This document shows positions 34,079-41,688 of a DNA stretch of 64,000 nt, piece by piece. The notes under the pieces are model-generated. The model saw only the letters and a program-made list of their open reading frames with translations. It searched no databases and was not told the origin of the DNA. Within the stretch, counting starts at the first letter, position 1; each line of letters begins with the position of its first letter. The stretch lies in NCBI GenBank assembly GCA_041690635.1, contig JAWLGZ010000003.1, forward strand, positions 248,001 through 312,000. Direction: 5' to 3'. The position numbers were made by a program, and so were the translations under genes. The DNA comes from JAWLGZ01 sp041690635 (GTDB lineage: Bacteria; Pseudomonadota; Gammaproteobacteria; Thiohalomonadales; Thiohalomonadaceae).

Positions 34079-34985
34079 GGCCAAGCGGCGGCTGGAGCGC
34101 TACCTCGACGGACTGGCCCGCCGCCTATCCCCGCACACCGTTGCCGGCTACCGGCGTGACCTGGCACGACTCACCGAGTACTGTGACCGTGAGGGGCTTG
34201 CCGACTGGTCGGACCTGGATATTCATCACATGCGCCGCCACGTGGCGGCGCGCCATCGCGCAGGCATCGGCGGGCGCAGTCTGCGGCGGGAGCTCTCGGC
34301 CGCCCGCGGTTTGTTTGACCACCTGCTGCGGGAAGGGGCCATTCGCATCAATCCGGCCCTGGAGGTCCCCGCCCCGAAGTCGCCCCGCCCCCTGCCCCGA
34401 ACCCTGGATGTGGACCAGACCGCCCGCCTCATGGCGGTCCCTGGCGAGACACCCCTGCTCCTGCGCGATCGCGCAATCGTCGAACTGTTCTACTCCTCCG
34501 GACTGCGCCTTTCCGAGCTGGTCGGACTCGACCTGGAGGACCTAGACAGGCGGGAGAGTATGGTCAAGGTGCTCGGCAAGGGGCGCAAGGAGCGGCTTTT
34601 GCCGGTGGGGCGCCTGGCGCTGAAGGCGATCGAGGGGTGGCTCAAGGTGCGGGCGGATCTCGCCCCGCCGGACGAACCTGCACTTTTTGTCAGCAGCCGC
34701 GGCCGGCGCATCGCACCTCGTAGCGTGCAGGCGCGTCTCCGTCGGTGTGCCCTGGAGCAGGGATTGCCCGGACGGGTCCACCCGCACATGCTGCGCCACT
34801 CCTTCGCCAGCCATCTGCTGGAATCGAGTGGCGACCTGCGGGCGGTGCAGGAGCTGCTTGGCCATGCCGACATCGCCACCACCCAGATCTACACCCATCT
34901 CGACTTCCAGCACCTGGCCAAGATCTATGACCAGGCCCACCCGCGCGCCCGAAGGAGGAATGGCGGAAATCGGGGTTCGGAGTAA
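34068..34985 (+). CDS. xerC: Tyrosine recombinase XerC
   Basis: A 305-residue site-specific recombinase that, with XerD, resolves chromosome dimers at dif. An N-terminal SAM-like DNA-binding domain is followed by the catalytic set: Arg in 'SSGLRLSELVGL', Lys in 'GKGRKERLLPV', His-Arg in 'HMLRHSFASHLL', His in 'LGHADIATTQIY' with the Tyr nucleophile. The dapF-DUF484-xerC order supports XerC rather than XerD. The start lies 11 bases inside DUF484. Confidence 0.95.
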   Translation: MRPEAKRRLERYLDGLARRLSPHTVAGYRRDLARLTEYCDREGLADWSDLDIHHMRRHVAARHRAGIGGRSLRRELSAARGLFDHLLREGAIRINPALEVPAPKSPRPLPRTLDVDQTARLMAVPGETPLLLRDRAIVELFYSSGLRLSELVGLDLEDLDRRESMVKVLGKGRKERLLPVGRLALKAIEGWLKVRADLAPPDEPALFVSSRGRRIAPRSVQARLRRCALEQGLPGRVHPHMLRHSFASHLLESSGDLRAVQELLGHADIATTQIYTHLDFQHLAKIYDQAHPRARRRNGGNRGSE

Positions 34986-35055
34986 TTGTCCTTTGTCCCC
35001 GACCCCCGGCCCCAGTAAACTGGACCTCCTCCCATTTCACTTGCGGGCCAAAGAG

Positions 35056-35463
35056 ATGATCGGAAAACGGCTCTCCCTCTGCCTCATCTCCCTGCTGTCC
35101 CTGGGCCTGTTGGCCCCTGCCTTCGCCGCCGGCGGCGGTGGGTCGAGCGGCCCCTACCTGGCGCTGGATCCGCCCTTCGTGGTCAACGTACAGGAGGGAA
35201 ACCGCATGCGGTTCATGCAGGTGAAGGCACAGGTACTGGTGGACGACAGTGGGCTGCGTCGGATTATCGAGCACAACATGCCCGCGGTCCGCGATGCCTT
35301 CATTCTGCTGCTGGCCGATCAGGATGCGGCAACCGTGCGCAGCCCCGAAGGGCGCGAAAGGCTGCGCCAGCAGGCGCTGCAGGCGGTGGAGGCGGTGCTC
35401 GGGGAGTTCACCAACAAAACCGGTATCGAAGGGATCTACTTCACCGATTTCGTCATCCAGTAG
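35056..35463 (+). CDS. FliL-like secreted protein
   Basis: A 135-residue protein with a cleavable-looking signal (about residues 5-24, ending AFAAGGG) and a FliL-type stomatin-like domain ('YLALDPPFVVNVQEG', 'VKAQVLVDDSGLRRIIEHN', 'IEGIYFTDFVIQ'). Flagellar FliL normally keeps its N-terminal helix as an anchor. No flagellar gene is near. It may be a periplasmic relative with a different partner. Shine-Dalgarno AAAGAG lies before the ATG. Confidence 0.8.
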   Translation: MIGKRLSLCLISLLSLGLLAPAFAAGGGGSSGPYLALDPPFVVNVQEGNRMRFMQVKAQVLVDDSGLRRIIEHNMPAVRDAFILLLADQDAATVRSPEGRERLRQQALQAVEAVLGEFTNKTGIEGIYFTDFVIQ

Positions 35464-35483
35464 AGCTGCTGTAGCGCCGGGGC

Positions 35484-36272
35484 TCAGCGGCAGTTCGGGC
35501 GTGCCCCCTGGGCAAGCGCCTGTCGGTAGATCGCCATCGCGCTCTCCATGCGCCCCTGCAGATCGCTCATGCGGGTAGGTCCGCTCGGATGGGTCGACAG
35601 AAACTCCGGCGGTGAGGCGCCGCCCGCCTGCTCCATGTTCTGCCAGAAGGCGAGCGCCGCGCGCGGATCGAAGCCGGCCTGTGCCATCAGATCGAGACCG
35701 AGCAGATCCGCCTCGGTCTCCTGCTGCCGGTTGAAGGGCAGCAGCACCCCCACCTGCGCACCGAGTCCAAGCAGGCCGAACAGTTGCTGTCGCTGCGAAC
35801 TGGGGCCGCCGGCCACCGCCTGCAGCAGATCCAATCCGGTCTGGGTCGCAAACGCCGTGGAGACCCGTTCGTTCGGGTGTTCGGCCAGGACATGCGCCAC
35901 CTCGTGGGCGATCACCGCCGCCAGCTGGTCCTGGTTCTCCGCCACGCGCAGTATCCCCGTATAGACCCCGATCTTCCCGCCGGGCAGGGCAAAGGCATTC
36001 GGCTCCTCCTGCCGGAACACAGCCACCTCCCAACTTTGGTGCCCCGCCTCGGGCGGAATCGCGCCGGTCACCGCGCGCGCCACGCAGCTCACATAACCGG
36101 TCACCACCGGGTCGTCGGTCACCGGCAGCTCCTCACGGACCTGGAGAAAGGCGGTTGCGCCCATTTCCTGCATCTGCGCCTCGGGAAAGAACTTGATCTG
36201 CTGGCGACCCAGGGGCGAGGTGGTGCAGGCGGTGGTGAAGAGAATCGCAACATTGAGCAACAGACGGTACAT
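35484..36272 (-). CDS. M48-family metalloprotease lipoprotein
   Basis: A 262-residue lipoprotein (lipobox TTAC, cysteine about residue 16) with the zinc motif HEVAHV (about residue 142), the third ligand in 'ETEADLLGLDLMAQAGFDP', and 'NAFALPGGKIGVYTGIL'. It resembles LoiP/YcaL-type periplasmic proteases that degrade misassembled outer-membrane proteins. It is convergent with the FliL-like gene and divergent from pyrE. Confidence 0.92.
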   Translation of the reverse strand: MYRLLLNVAILFTTACTTSPLGRQQIKFFPEAQMQEMGATAFLQVREELPVTDDPVVTGYVSCVARAVTGAIPPEAGHQSWEVAVFRQEEPNAFALPGGKIGVYTGILRVAENQDQLAAVIAHEVAHVLAEHPNERVSTAFATQTGLDLLQAVAGGPSSQRQQLFGLLGLGAQVGVLLPFNRQQETEADLLGLDLMAQAGFDPRAALAFWQNMEQAGGASPPEFLSTHPSGPTRMSDLQGRMESAMAIYRQALAQGARPNCR

Positions 36273-36340
36273 GGCGGTACCTCAAAGCGGATCGGATCTG
36301 CCGAATAGGTTAGTAGCGCGCGGGCACGCCGCCAGCGCGA

Positions 36341-36346
36341 TATAAT
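36341..36346 (+). promoter_or_regulatory. -10 box of pyrE
   Basis: A perfect TATAAT, 39 bases before the pyrE ATG. The leader would be about 33 bases. No attenuator-like hairpin and U-run are visible, unlike in E. coli. Confidence 0.6.
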
Positions 36347-36385
36347 CGGCGCCGCATCCACACCGTCCGACCTGCCGGAGCCGCC

Positions 36386-37027
36386 ATGCAGTCCTACCAG
36401 AAGGAGTTCATCGAACTGGCCATCGCCCGCGATGTGCTGCGTTTCGGACAGTTCACCCTGAAGTCGGGACGGGAGAGCCCCTATTTCTTCAACGCCGGCC
36501 TGTTCAACACCGGCAGTGCCCTGGCCGCCCTGGGCCGCTTCTACGCCCGCGCCATCGTCGACTCCGGCATCGAGTTCGACCTGCTGTTCGGCCCCGCCTA
36601 CAAGGGAATCCCGCTGGCCGCCGTCACCGCCGCCGCCCTCGCCGAGGAGCATGGCCGCGACCTGCCCTACTGCTTTAACCGCAAGGAGGCGAAGGATCAC
36701 GGCGAGGGGGGCAGCACTGTCGGCGCACCGCTGGCCGGACGGGTGCTGATCATCGACGACGTGATCACCGCCGGCACCGCCATCGGCGAATCGATGGCCA
36801 TCATCGAGGCGGCGGGCGCGAAGGCCGCCGGGGTGGTCATCGCCCTGGACCGGCAGGAGCGGGGCAAGGGGGCACTGTCGGCGGTGCAGGAGGTGCGTGA
36901 GCGCTACGGCATCCCGGTGGTGAACATCATCGGACTGAGCGACCTGGTCGGCTACCTGGAAGGCCGGCCCGACCTGTCCGATGCACTGGAACAGATTCGC
37001 GCCTACCGCGCTGCCTACGGGGCCTAA
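36386..37027 (+). CDS. pyrE: Orotate phosphoribosyltransferase
   Basis: A 213-residue enzyme making OMP from orotate and PRPP in pyrimidine synthesis. The PRPP loop is 'VLIIDDVITAGTAIGE', and orotate-site motifs include 'FTLKSGRESPYFFN' and 'FGPAYKGIPLAA'. Length is equal to E. coli PyrE. It stands alone with its own promoter. Confidence 0.97.
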   Translation: MQSYQKEFIELAIARDVLRFGQFTLKSGRESPYFFNAGLFNTGSALAALGRFYARAIVDSGIEFDLLFGPAYKGIPLAAVTAAALAEEHGRDLPYCFNRKEAKDHGEGGSTVGAPLAGRVLIIDDVITAGTAIGESMAIIEAAGAKAAGVVIALDRQERGKGALSAVQEVRERYGIPVVNIIGLSDLVGYLEGRPDLSDALEQIRAYRAAYGA

Positions 37028-37097
37028 ACCCAACAGCGCCAAGTGAACTCTCGCCAAGGCGCAGAGAACTCAAGGAAAACAAAATCGGCTGGGCAGG

Positions 37098-37844
37098 CTA
37101 ACCGATGATCAGTTTGATCCCCACCAGCAGGGCGACCGTCTCGAACACCCGCTTGATCCAGCGGTTGCCCTTGGCGATCGCCAGATGGGCGCCCAGATAG
37201 CCGCCCAGCAGTGAGCCGGCCAGCAGGGCCGGCAGCCACGTCCATCGCACCTCGCCGAGGATCCCGAGCGTTACCGCACCTGCGCCGTTCCAGAACACCC
37301 CCACCAGCACCAGGGTGTAACCGACCGCCCGCTGGTAATCCAGCCCGAACCAGCGGACCAGCCACAGGGTGACGAACAGACCCGTGCCGGAGGTCAGCGA
37401 CCCGTTCAGGATGCCAAGCAGAAACAGCACCACCCCTCCGATTACCAGCCCACTCCGGTCCCGGTGGCGTGGTGTGTGGCTCTGCCCTAGGTCGCGCCGC
37501 AACCAGGAGTAGATCGCGAGCCCCACCGTGAGCAGCCCGAGCGCAACGCGGGCGGCGCGGTCGGGAATGTGAAGGATTACATTGGCCCCAAGCAGCACGC
37601 CGGGCAGGCCCGCAGTCAGCAGCAGAATGACGAACCGCCGCTCCAGCTGCCCCTCCCGCAGGTGGCGCAGGGTAGCGCCGATGCCCAGGGCGACGGAGGC
37701 GATCTTGTGGGTGGCCAGCGCCACGGAGAAGGTCAGTCCGAGGAAGATGAGTACCGGCAGCTGAAGAAGCCCCGCCCCGCCGCCAGCGAACGCCGAAAAG
37801 GCGTTGGCAACCAAGGAAACGATAAACAGGGTGAACTGTTCCAC
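37098..37844 (-). CDS. TauE/SafE-family membrane permease
   Basis: A 248-residue protein with about eight hydrophobic segments and the TauE/SafE features 'ANAFSAFAGGGAGLLQLPVL' near the N-terminus and 'NGSLTSGTGLFVTLWLVRW' at the start of the second half. Relatives export sulfite, sulfoacetate or similar anions; the substrate is not visible here. The GTG at 37844 fits the family start, but an in-frame ATG about 25 codons upstream cannot be excluded. Confidence 0.85.
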   Translation of the reverse strand: MEQFTLFIVSLVANAFSAFAGGGAGLLQLPVLIFLGLTFSVALATHKIASVALGIGATLRHLREGQLERRFVILLLTAGLPGVLLGANVILHIPDRAARVALGLLTVGLAIYSWLRRDLGQSHTPRHRDRSGLVIGGVVLFLLGILNGSLTSGTGLFVTLWLVRWFGLDYQRAVGYTLVLVGVFWNGAGAVTLGILGEVRWTWLPALLAGSLLGGYLGAHLAIAKGNRWIKRVFETVALLVGIKLIIG

Positions 37845-37920
37845 GGGCGTGATGATGGATGGAGGAAAGCGGGCGGCAGTATACTGTAGCGCCCCGCCAC
37901 AACCGAACGGGATGACGGTC

Positions 37921-38553
37921 ATGCGTATCAGTCGGCATTTCGCCTCACTCTTTATCGCCTCGGCACTGGCAACACCGGCCGCGCAGGCGCAGATCAAGTG
38001 CTGGACCAACAGCGAAGGTGTGCGTGAATGCGGCAATGTCGTACCCCCCGAATATGCCCGGGAGCGCACCGAGACCATCAATCGGCGCGGCATGACAATC
38101 GAGGTGAAGGAGCGCGCCAAGACCCCGGAGGAGATTGCTGCGGAGCGGCAGCGCAATGAGGAGGAGCGCGCAGCTCAGGAGATCGAGGAGCGGCGCCTCA
38201 TCGAGCAGCGACGCTACGATCGCATGCTGCTGTCGGTCTTCACCAGCGAGGAGGAGATCATCGCCTCCCGCGATCAGAAGCTGGAGGCGCTCGACGGCAC
38301 CATCGAGATCAACCGCTCAAGCCTCGAAAAGCTCCGGGTGAAGCTGGAAGAACACCGTAGCCGGGCCGCCAGCCTGGAACGGGCGGGAAAGCCGCTGCCT
38401 GAGGCGCTGCAGGAGGATATCGCCAGCGCCGAGTCGGCCGTAGCCGACAAGGAGCACTACATCGCCGGAAAGCTGGAAGAGAAGGAGCGACTGCGGGAGC
38501 AGGCGGACTCGGATCGGGCTCGCTTTCGGGAATTGAAGAGTGTTTCGCCTTGA
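37921..38553 (+). CDS. Periplasmic DUF4124-like coiled-coil protein
   Basis: A 210-residue secreted protein. It has a signal peptide (cleavage near AQA-QIK), a short DUF4124-like domain ('CWTNSEGVRECGNVVPPEYA'), then about 140 residues of highly charged helix forming a probable coiled coil ('EERAAQEIEERRLIEQRR', 'EEHRSRAASLERAG'). An in-frame ATG three codons earlier (37912) is an alternative start. A TATACT -10 box lies about 40 bases upstream. Function is unknown. Confidence 0.78.
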   Translation: MRISRHFASLFIASALATPAAQAQIKCWTNSEGVRECGNVVPPEYARERTETINRRGMTIEVKERAKTPEEIAAERQRNEEERAAQEIEERRLIEQRRYDRMLLSVFTSEEEIIASRDQKLEALDGTIEINRSSLEKLRVKLEEHRSRAASLERAGKPLPEALQEDIASAESAVADKEHYIAGKLEEKERLREQADSDRARFRELKSVSP

Positions 38554-38557
38554 GTCA

Positions 38558-38656
38558 GGGGCTAGGGGCTAGAGGTAACTCGCTGCGCTCGTTGTTTCAA
38601 ACCATTCGCGCGCAGCGCGCTCCTCCCCTAGCCGCTGATCCCTAGCCCCTAGCCCC
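38558..38656. repeat. Inverted repeat between two convergent genes
   Basis: Arms GGGGCTAGGGGCTAG (38558-38572) and CTAGCCCCTAGCCCC (38642-38656) are perfect 15-base complements around a 69-base loop that holds its own GCGC-rich dyad. Each arm is itself a tandem GGGGCTA duplication. The right arm encodes the last residues and UAG stop of slmA. Confidence 0.8.
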
Positions 38657-39259
38657 AGCCGGCCCCTGCCCAAAAACCGCCTGCCGCAGCATCGGCCACT
38701 GCTGGTCCCACAACTCAAGCGGTGATCGTTTGAAGCCGCTGCGCACGAACTGCGCCATGCGCCCCTGGACTGTCGCCAGCAACAGGTTGGCGCCGGCGGA
38801 GACCGGTCCCACCGCCGGCAATTCCCCGCTCAGCTCACCCTCGCGCAGGACCTGCTTCACCTGGGTCTCGAGCCGTTCGTAGAACTGACCGATGCGCAGG
38901 CGCAGCCGTTCGGTCTCGCCGATCAGCGCGTCACCCACCAGGATCCGGGTAATGCCGGGATTGCGGGCTGCGAATCCGAGCAGGAGCGCCAGGATCTTTT
39001 CGCAGCGGCCGACTGCGCTCCCCTCCTCATCGAGGATGCGTCCCACCAGCCCGAACACGGTCTCCTCGATGAACTCGATGAGCCCCTCGAACATCTTGGC
39101 CTTGCTTGGGAAGTGCCGGTAGAGCGCCGCCTCGGAGACCCCCACTGCACGCGCCAGGTTGGCGGTGGTTATCCGCTCACCGGGGCTGGTTTCCAGTTCG
39201 TGGGCGAGTGCCTCAAGGATTGCCTGCCGCCGGGAGCCGCGAACCGCCGTGCCGTTCAT
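38642..39259 (-). CDS. slmA: Nucleoid-occlusion factor SlmA (TetR family)
   Basis: A 205-residue DNA-binding protein that blocks FtsZ assembly over the nucleoid. The TetR helix-turn-helix reads 'RITTANLARAVGVSEAALYRHFPSKAKMF', in pieces typical of SlmA ('AALYRHFPSKAKMFEGLIEF'). Length matches the family. It overlaps argB by four bases (ATGA). The C-terminal GARG and stop fall in a tandem GGGGCTA repeat. Confidence 0.94.
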   Translation of the reverse strand: MNGTAVRGSRRQAILEALAHELETSPGERITTANLARAVGVSEAALYRHFPSKAKMFEGLIEFIEETVFGLVGRILDEEGSAVGRCEKILALLLGFAARNPGITRILVGDALIGETERLRLRIGQFYERLETQVKQVLREGELSGELPAVGPVSAGANLLLATVQGRMAQFVRSGFKRSPLELWDQQWPMLRQAVFGQGPAGARG

Positions 39260-40170
39260 ACCACACCCTCCTCCGCATTAGCGCGAATCAGCGTGCCAAC
39301 CCCCTCGTCGGTGAACACCTCCAGCAGCAGCGCATGCTCCACCCGCCCGTCGATAATGTGGGCGGTGTGTACCCCGCCGTGGACCGCCTCCAGGGCACAG
39401 CGGATCTTCGGCAGCATCCCGCCGTGGATTGTGCCGTCGGCGATGAGCGCATCCACCTGCGCCGCGTCCAGCCCGGTGAGCACGTTGCCCGCCTTGTCCA
39501 GCAGCCCCGATGTGTTGGTGAGCAGCACCAGCTTTTCCGCCTGCAGGGTTTCGGCGAGCTTGCCGGCCACCAGATCCGCGTTGATGTTGTAGGACTCGCC
39601 GTCAGCACCGACACCGATAGGGGCGATGACCGGAATGAAATCGGCCTGGTGGAGGAACTCCACCACTTCCGGATTAATCCGATCCACTTCACCCACATGG
39701 CCGATGTCGATGATCTCGGGGGCGTTCATCTCCGGGGCGTTGCGGGTGAAGGTGAGTTTACGGGCATGGATGAGTCCGCCATCCTTGCCGGTAAGGCCGA
39801 CGGCACGGCCGCCGTGGCCGTTGATGAGGGCGACGATCTCCTTGTTCACCAACCCGCCGAGTACCATCTCGACCACGTCCATGGTTTCCCGGTCGGTCAC
39901 CCGCATTCCTTCGAAGAACCGGCTCTCCTTGCCGATGCGCTCGAGCAGTTTGCCGATCTGTGGGCCGCCGCCATGGACCACCACCGGGTTCATGCCCACC
40001 AGCTTCATCAGTGTGACGTCGCGGGCAAAGCCGTTCTTCAGTGCATCGTCCACCATGGCGTTGCCGCCATACTTGATGACGATGGTCTTGCCGGAGAAGC
40101 GGCGAATGTAGGGCAGCGCCTCGCTGAGGACACGGGCGTCGTTCATGGCGTCGGTGGCGTTCAGGGTCAT
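39256..40170 (-). CDS. argB: Acetylglutamate kinase
   Basis: A 304-residue amino-acid-kinase-fold enzyme of arginine synthesis. It has 'FSGKTIVIKYGGNAM' (phosphate-binding lysine), 'VVVHGGGPQIG' and 'NINADLVAGKLAETLQ'. The ATG at 40170 gives the usual length; the ATG eight codons later (MNDARVL) is possible. It lies between algC and slmA as in pseudomonads. Confidence 0.96.
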   Translation of the reverse strand: MTLNATDAMNDARVLSEALPYIRRFSGKTIVIKYGGNAMVDDALKNGFARDVTLMKLVGMNPVVVHGGGPQIGKLLERIGKESRFFEGMRVTDRETMDVVEMVLGGLVNKEIVALINGHGGRAVGLTGKDGGLIHARKLTFTRNAPEMNAPEIIDIGHVGEVDRINPEVVEFLHQADFIPVIAPIGVGADGESYNINADLVAGKLAETLQAEKLVLLTNTSGLLDKAGNVLTGLDAAQVDALIADGTIHGGMLPKIRCALEAVHGGVHTAHIIDGRVEHALLLEVFTDEGVGTLIRANAEEGVV

Positions 40171-40243
40171 GCTCGTCGAATCCGTTGTTGTCGTAATCCG
40201 GCACGGGGGTGCCGAACGGCTATCTTTCAAAACTGAATTTCAT

Positions 40244-40297
40244 CCACCACAGAGACACGGAAGGCACAGAGAGGAGAAGTGGTTTCCTCTGTGGTGG
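40244..40297 (+). repeat. CCACAGAG-type intergenic palindrome (between algC and argB)
   Basis: Arms CCACCACAGAG (40244-40254) and CTCTGTGGTGG (40287-40297) are perfect 11-base complements around a 32-base loop. Confidence 0.75.
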
Positions 40298-40311
40298 GCT
40301 TTTCGAATCGG

Positions 40312-41688
40312 TCAGAACGGCAGTGCAACCGACCGATCGACGCTCTGCATCACCTCGCGAAAACGGGCCTGGATTCGTTCCAGACCGGCCGTGTCATTGG
40401 CCTCGAAGCGTACCACCAGGCATGGCGTCGTGTTGGAGGCGCGCACCAGTCCCCACCCCTCGTCCCAGTCGACCCGCAGGCCGTCGAGGGTGGTGATGCG
40501 GCCGTCGGCGAACGCATCGCCCCGCGCCAGCAGCCCCTCCATATATGTTCCATGCCGCCCCTCTGGCAACTCCACCCGCAGCTCCGGGGTATTCGCGCTG
40601 TTCGGCAGCTCTGCGAACACCTCTGTGGCAGGACGGTCTTCCCGGTTCAGGATCTCCACCAGCCGCGCGGCCGCATAAAGCCCGTCGTCGAATCCGTACC
40701 ACCGCTCCTTGAAAAAGATGTGGCCGCTCATCTCCCCGGCGAGCAGGGCACCGGTCTCTTTCATCTTGCCCTTGATGATGGAGTGACCGGTCTTCCACAT
40801 GCGTGGCCTGCCGCCCGCTGTCTCGATGGCGCGCTCCAGGTTGAGGCTGCATTTTACGTCGAAAATGATCTCCGCCCCCGGATTGCGGGAGAGCACGTCG
40901 CGCGCATAGAGGATCATCAATCGATCGGACCAGATGATCTCCCCGCTCGGCGTCACCACCCCCAGACGGTCCCCGTCGCCGTCGAACGCCATCCCCAGGT
41001 CGGCACCCTCGCGCCGCACCGCCGTGATGAGATCCTGCAGGTTCTCCGGCTGGCTCGGGTCCGGGTGGTGATTGGGGAAGGTACCGTCCACTTCGCAGTA
41101 GAGTTCGCTCACCCTGCAGCCGAGCCGACGCAACAGCTCCGGCGCCAGCGTCCCGGCCACACCGTTGCCGCAGTCGACCACCACATGCAGCCCCCCTCCC
41201 GCCACATCGCCGGTGATGCGATCGAGGTAGGCCTCGTCGACCCCGACCGGGCGGACACCCCCGTTGCCGGGCGTGTAATCACCCTCGACGATGCGCCGAT
41301 GCAACTCGCCAATCGCCTCGCCGGCCAGGGTCTCTCCGCCGAGCATCATTTTGAGGCCGTTGTAGTCTGGCGGGTTGTGACTGCCGGTCACCGCCACCCC
41401 GCTTCCTTCTGCGAGCGTGTGGGCGGCGAAGTAGAGCACCGGCGTCGGCACCTGGCCCACCTCCAGCACCTCCAGCCCGCTCGCCGCCAAGCCCCGGCTG
41501 AGCACTTCAAGCAGTTCAGGCCCGGAAAGCCGGCCGTCGCGCCCCACGGCGATCCGGCGCAGCCCCCGCGTGCGCGCTTCGGCGCCGAGCGCCCGGCCGA
41601 TGTCATACACCAGCTCAGGGGTCAGCTCATCGGCAACGATGCCCCGAATATCGTAGGCACGGAAGACTCCAGGCGGCGGATAGGTCAC
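40312..41688 (-). CDS. algC: Phosphomannomutase/phosphoglucomutase
   Basis: A 458-residue alpha-D-phosphohexomutase giving mannose-1-P and glucose-1-P for exopolysaccharide and LPS. The catalytic phosphoserine loop is 'VTGSHNPPDYNGLK', the metal loop DGDGDR and the sugar-binding loop 'GEMSGHIFF'. Length equals P. aeruginosa AlgC (463). The GTG at 41688 overlaps the upstream membrane gene stop (GTGA), so the two are translationally coupled. Confidence 0.95.
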   Translation of the reverse strand: MTYPPPGVFRAYDIRGIVADELTPELVYDIGRALGAEARTRGLRRIAVGRDGRLSGPELLEVLSRGLAASGLEVLEVGQVPTPVLYFAAHTLAEGSGVAVTGSHNPPDYNGLKMMLGGETLAGEAIGELHRRIVEGDYTPGNGGVRPVGVDEAYLDRITGDVAGGGLHVVVDCGNGVAGTLAPELLRRLGCRVSELYCEVDGTFPNHHPDPSQPENLQDLITAVRREGADLGMAFDGDGDRLGVVTPSGEIIWSDRLMILYARDVLSRNPGAEIIFDVKCSLNLERAIETAGGRPRMWKTGHSIIKGKMKETGALLAGEMSGHIFFKERWYGFDDGLYAAARLVEILNREDRPATEVFAELPNSANTPELRVELPEGRHGTYMEGLLARGDAFADGRITTLDGLRVDWDEGWGLVRASNTTPCLVVRFEANDTAGLERIQARFREVMQSVDRSVALPF

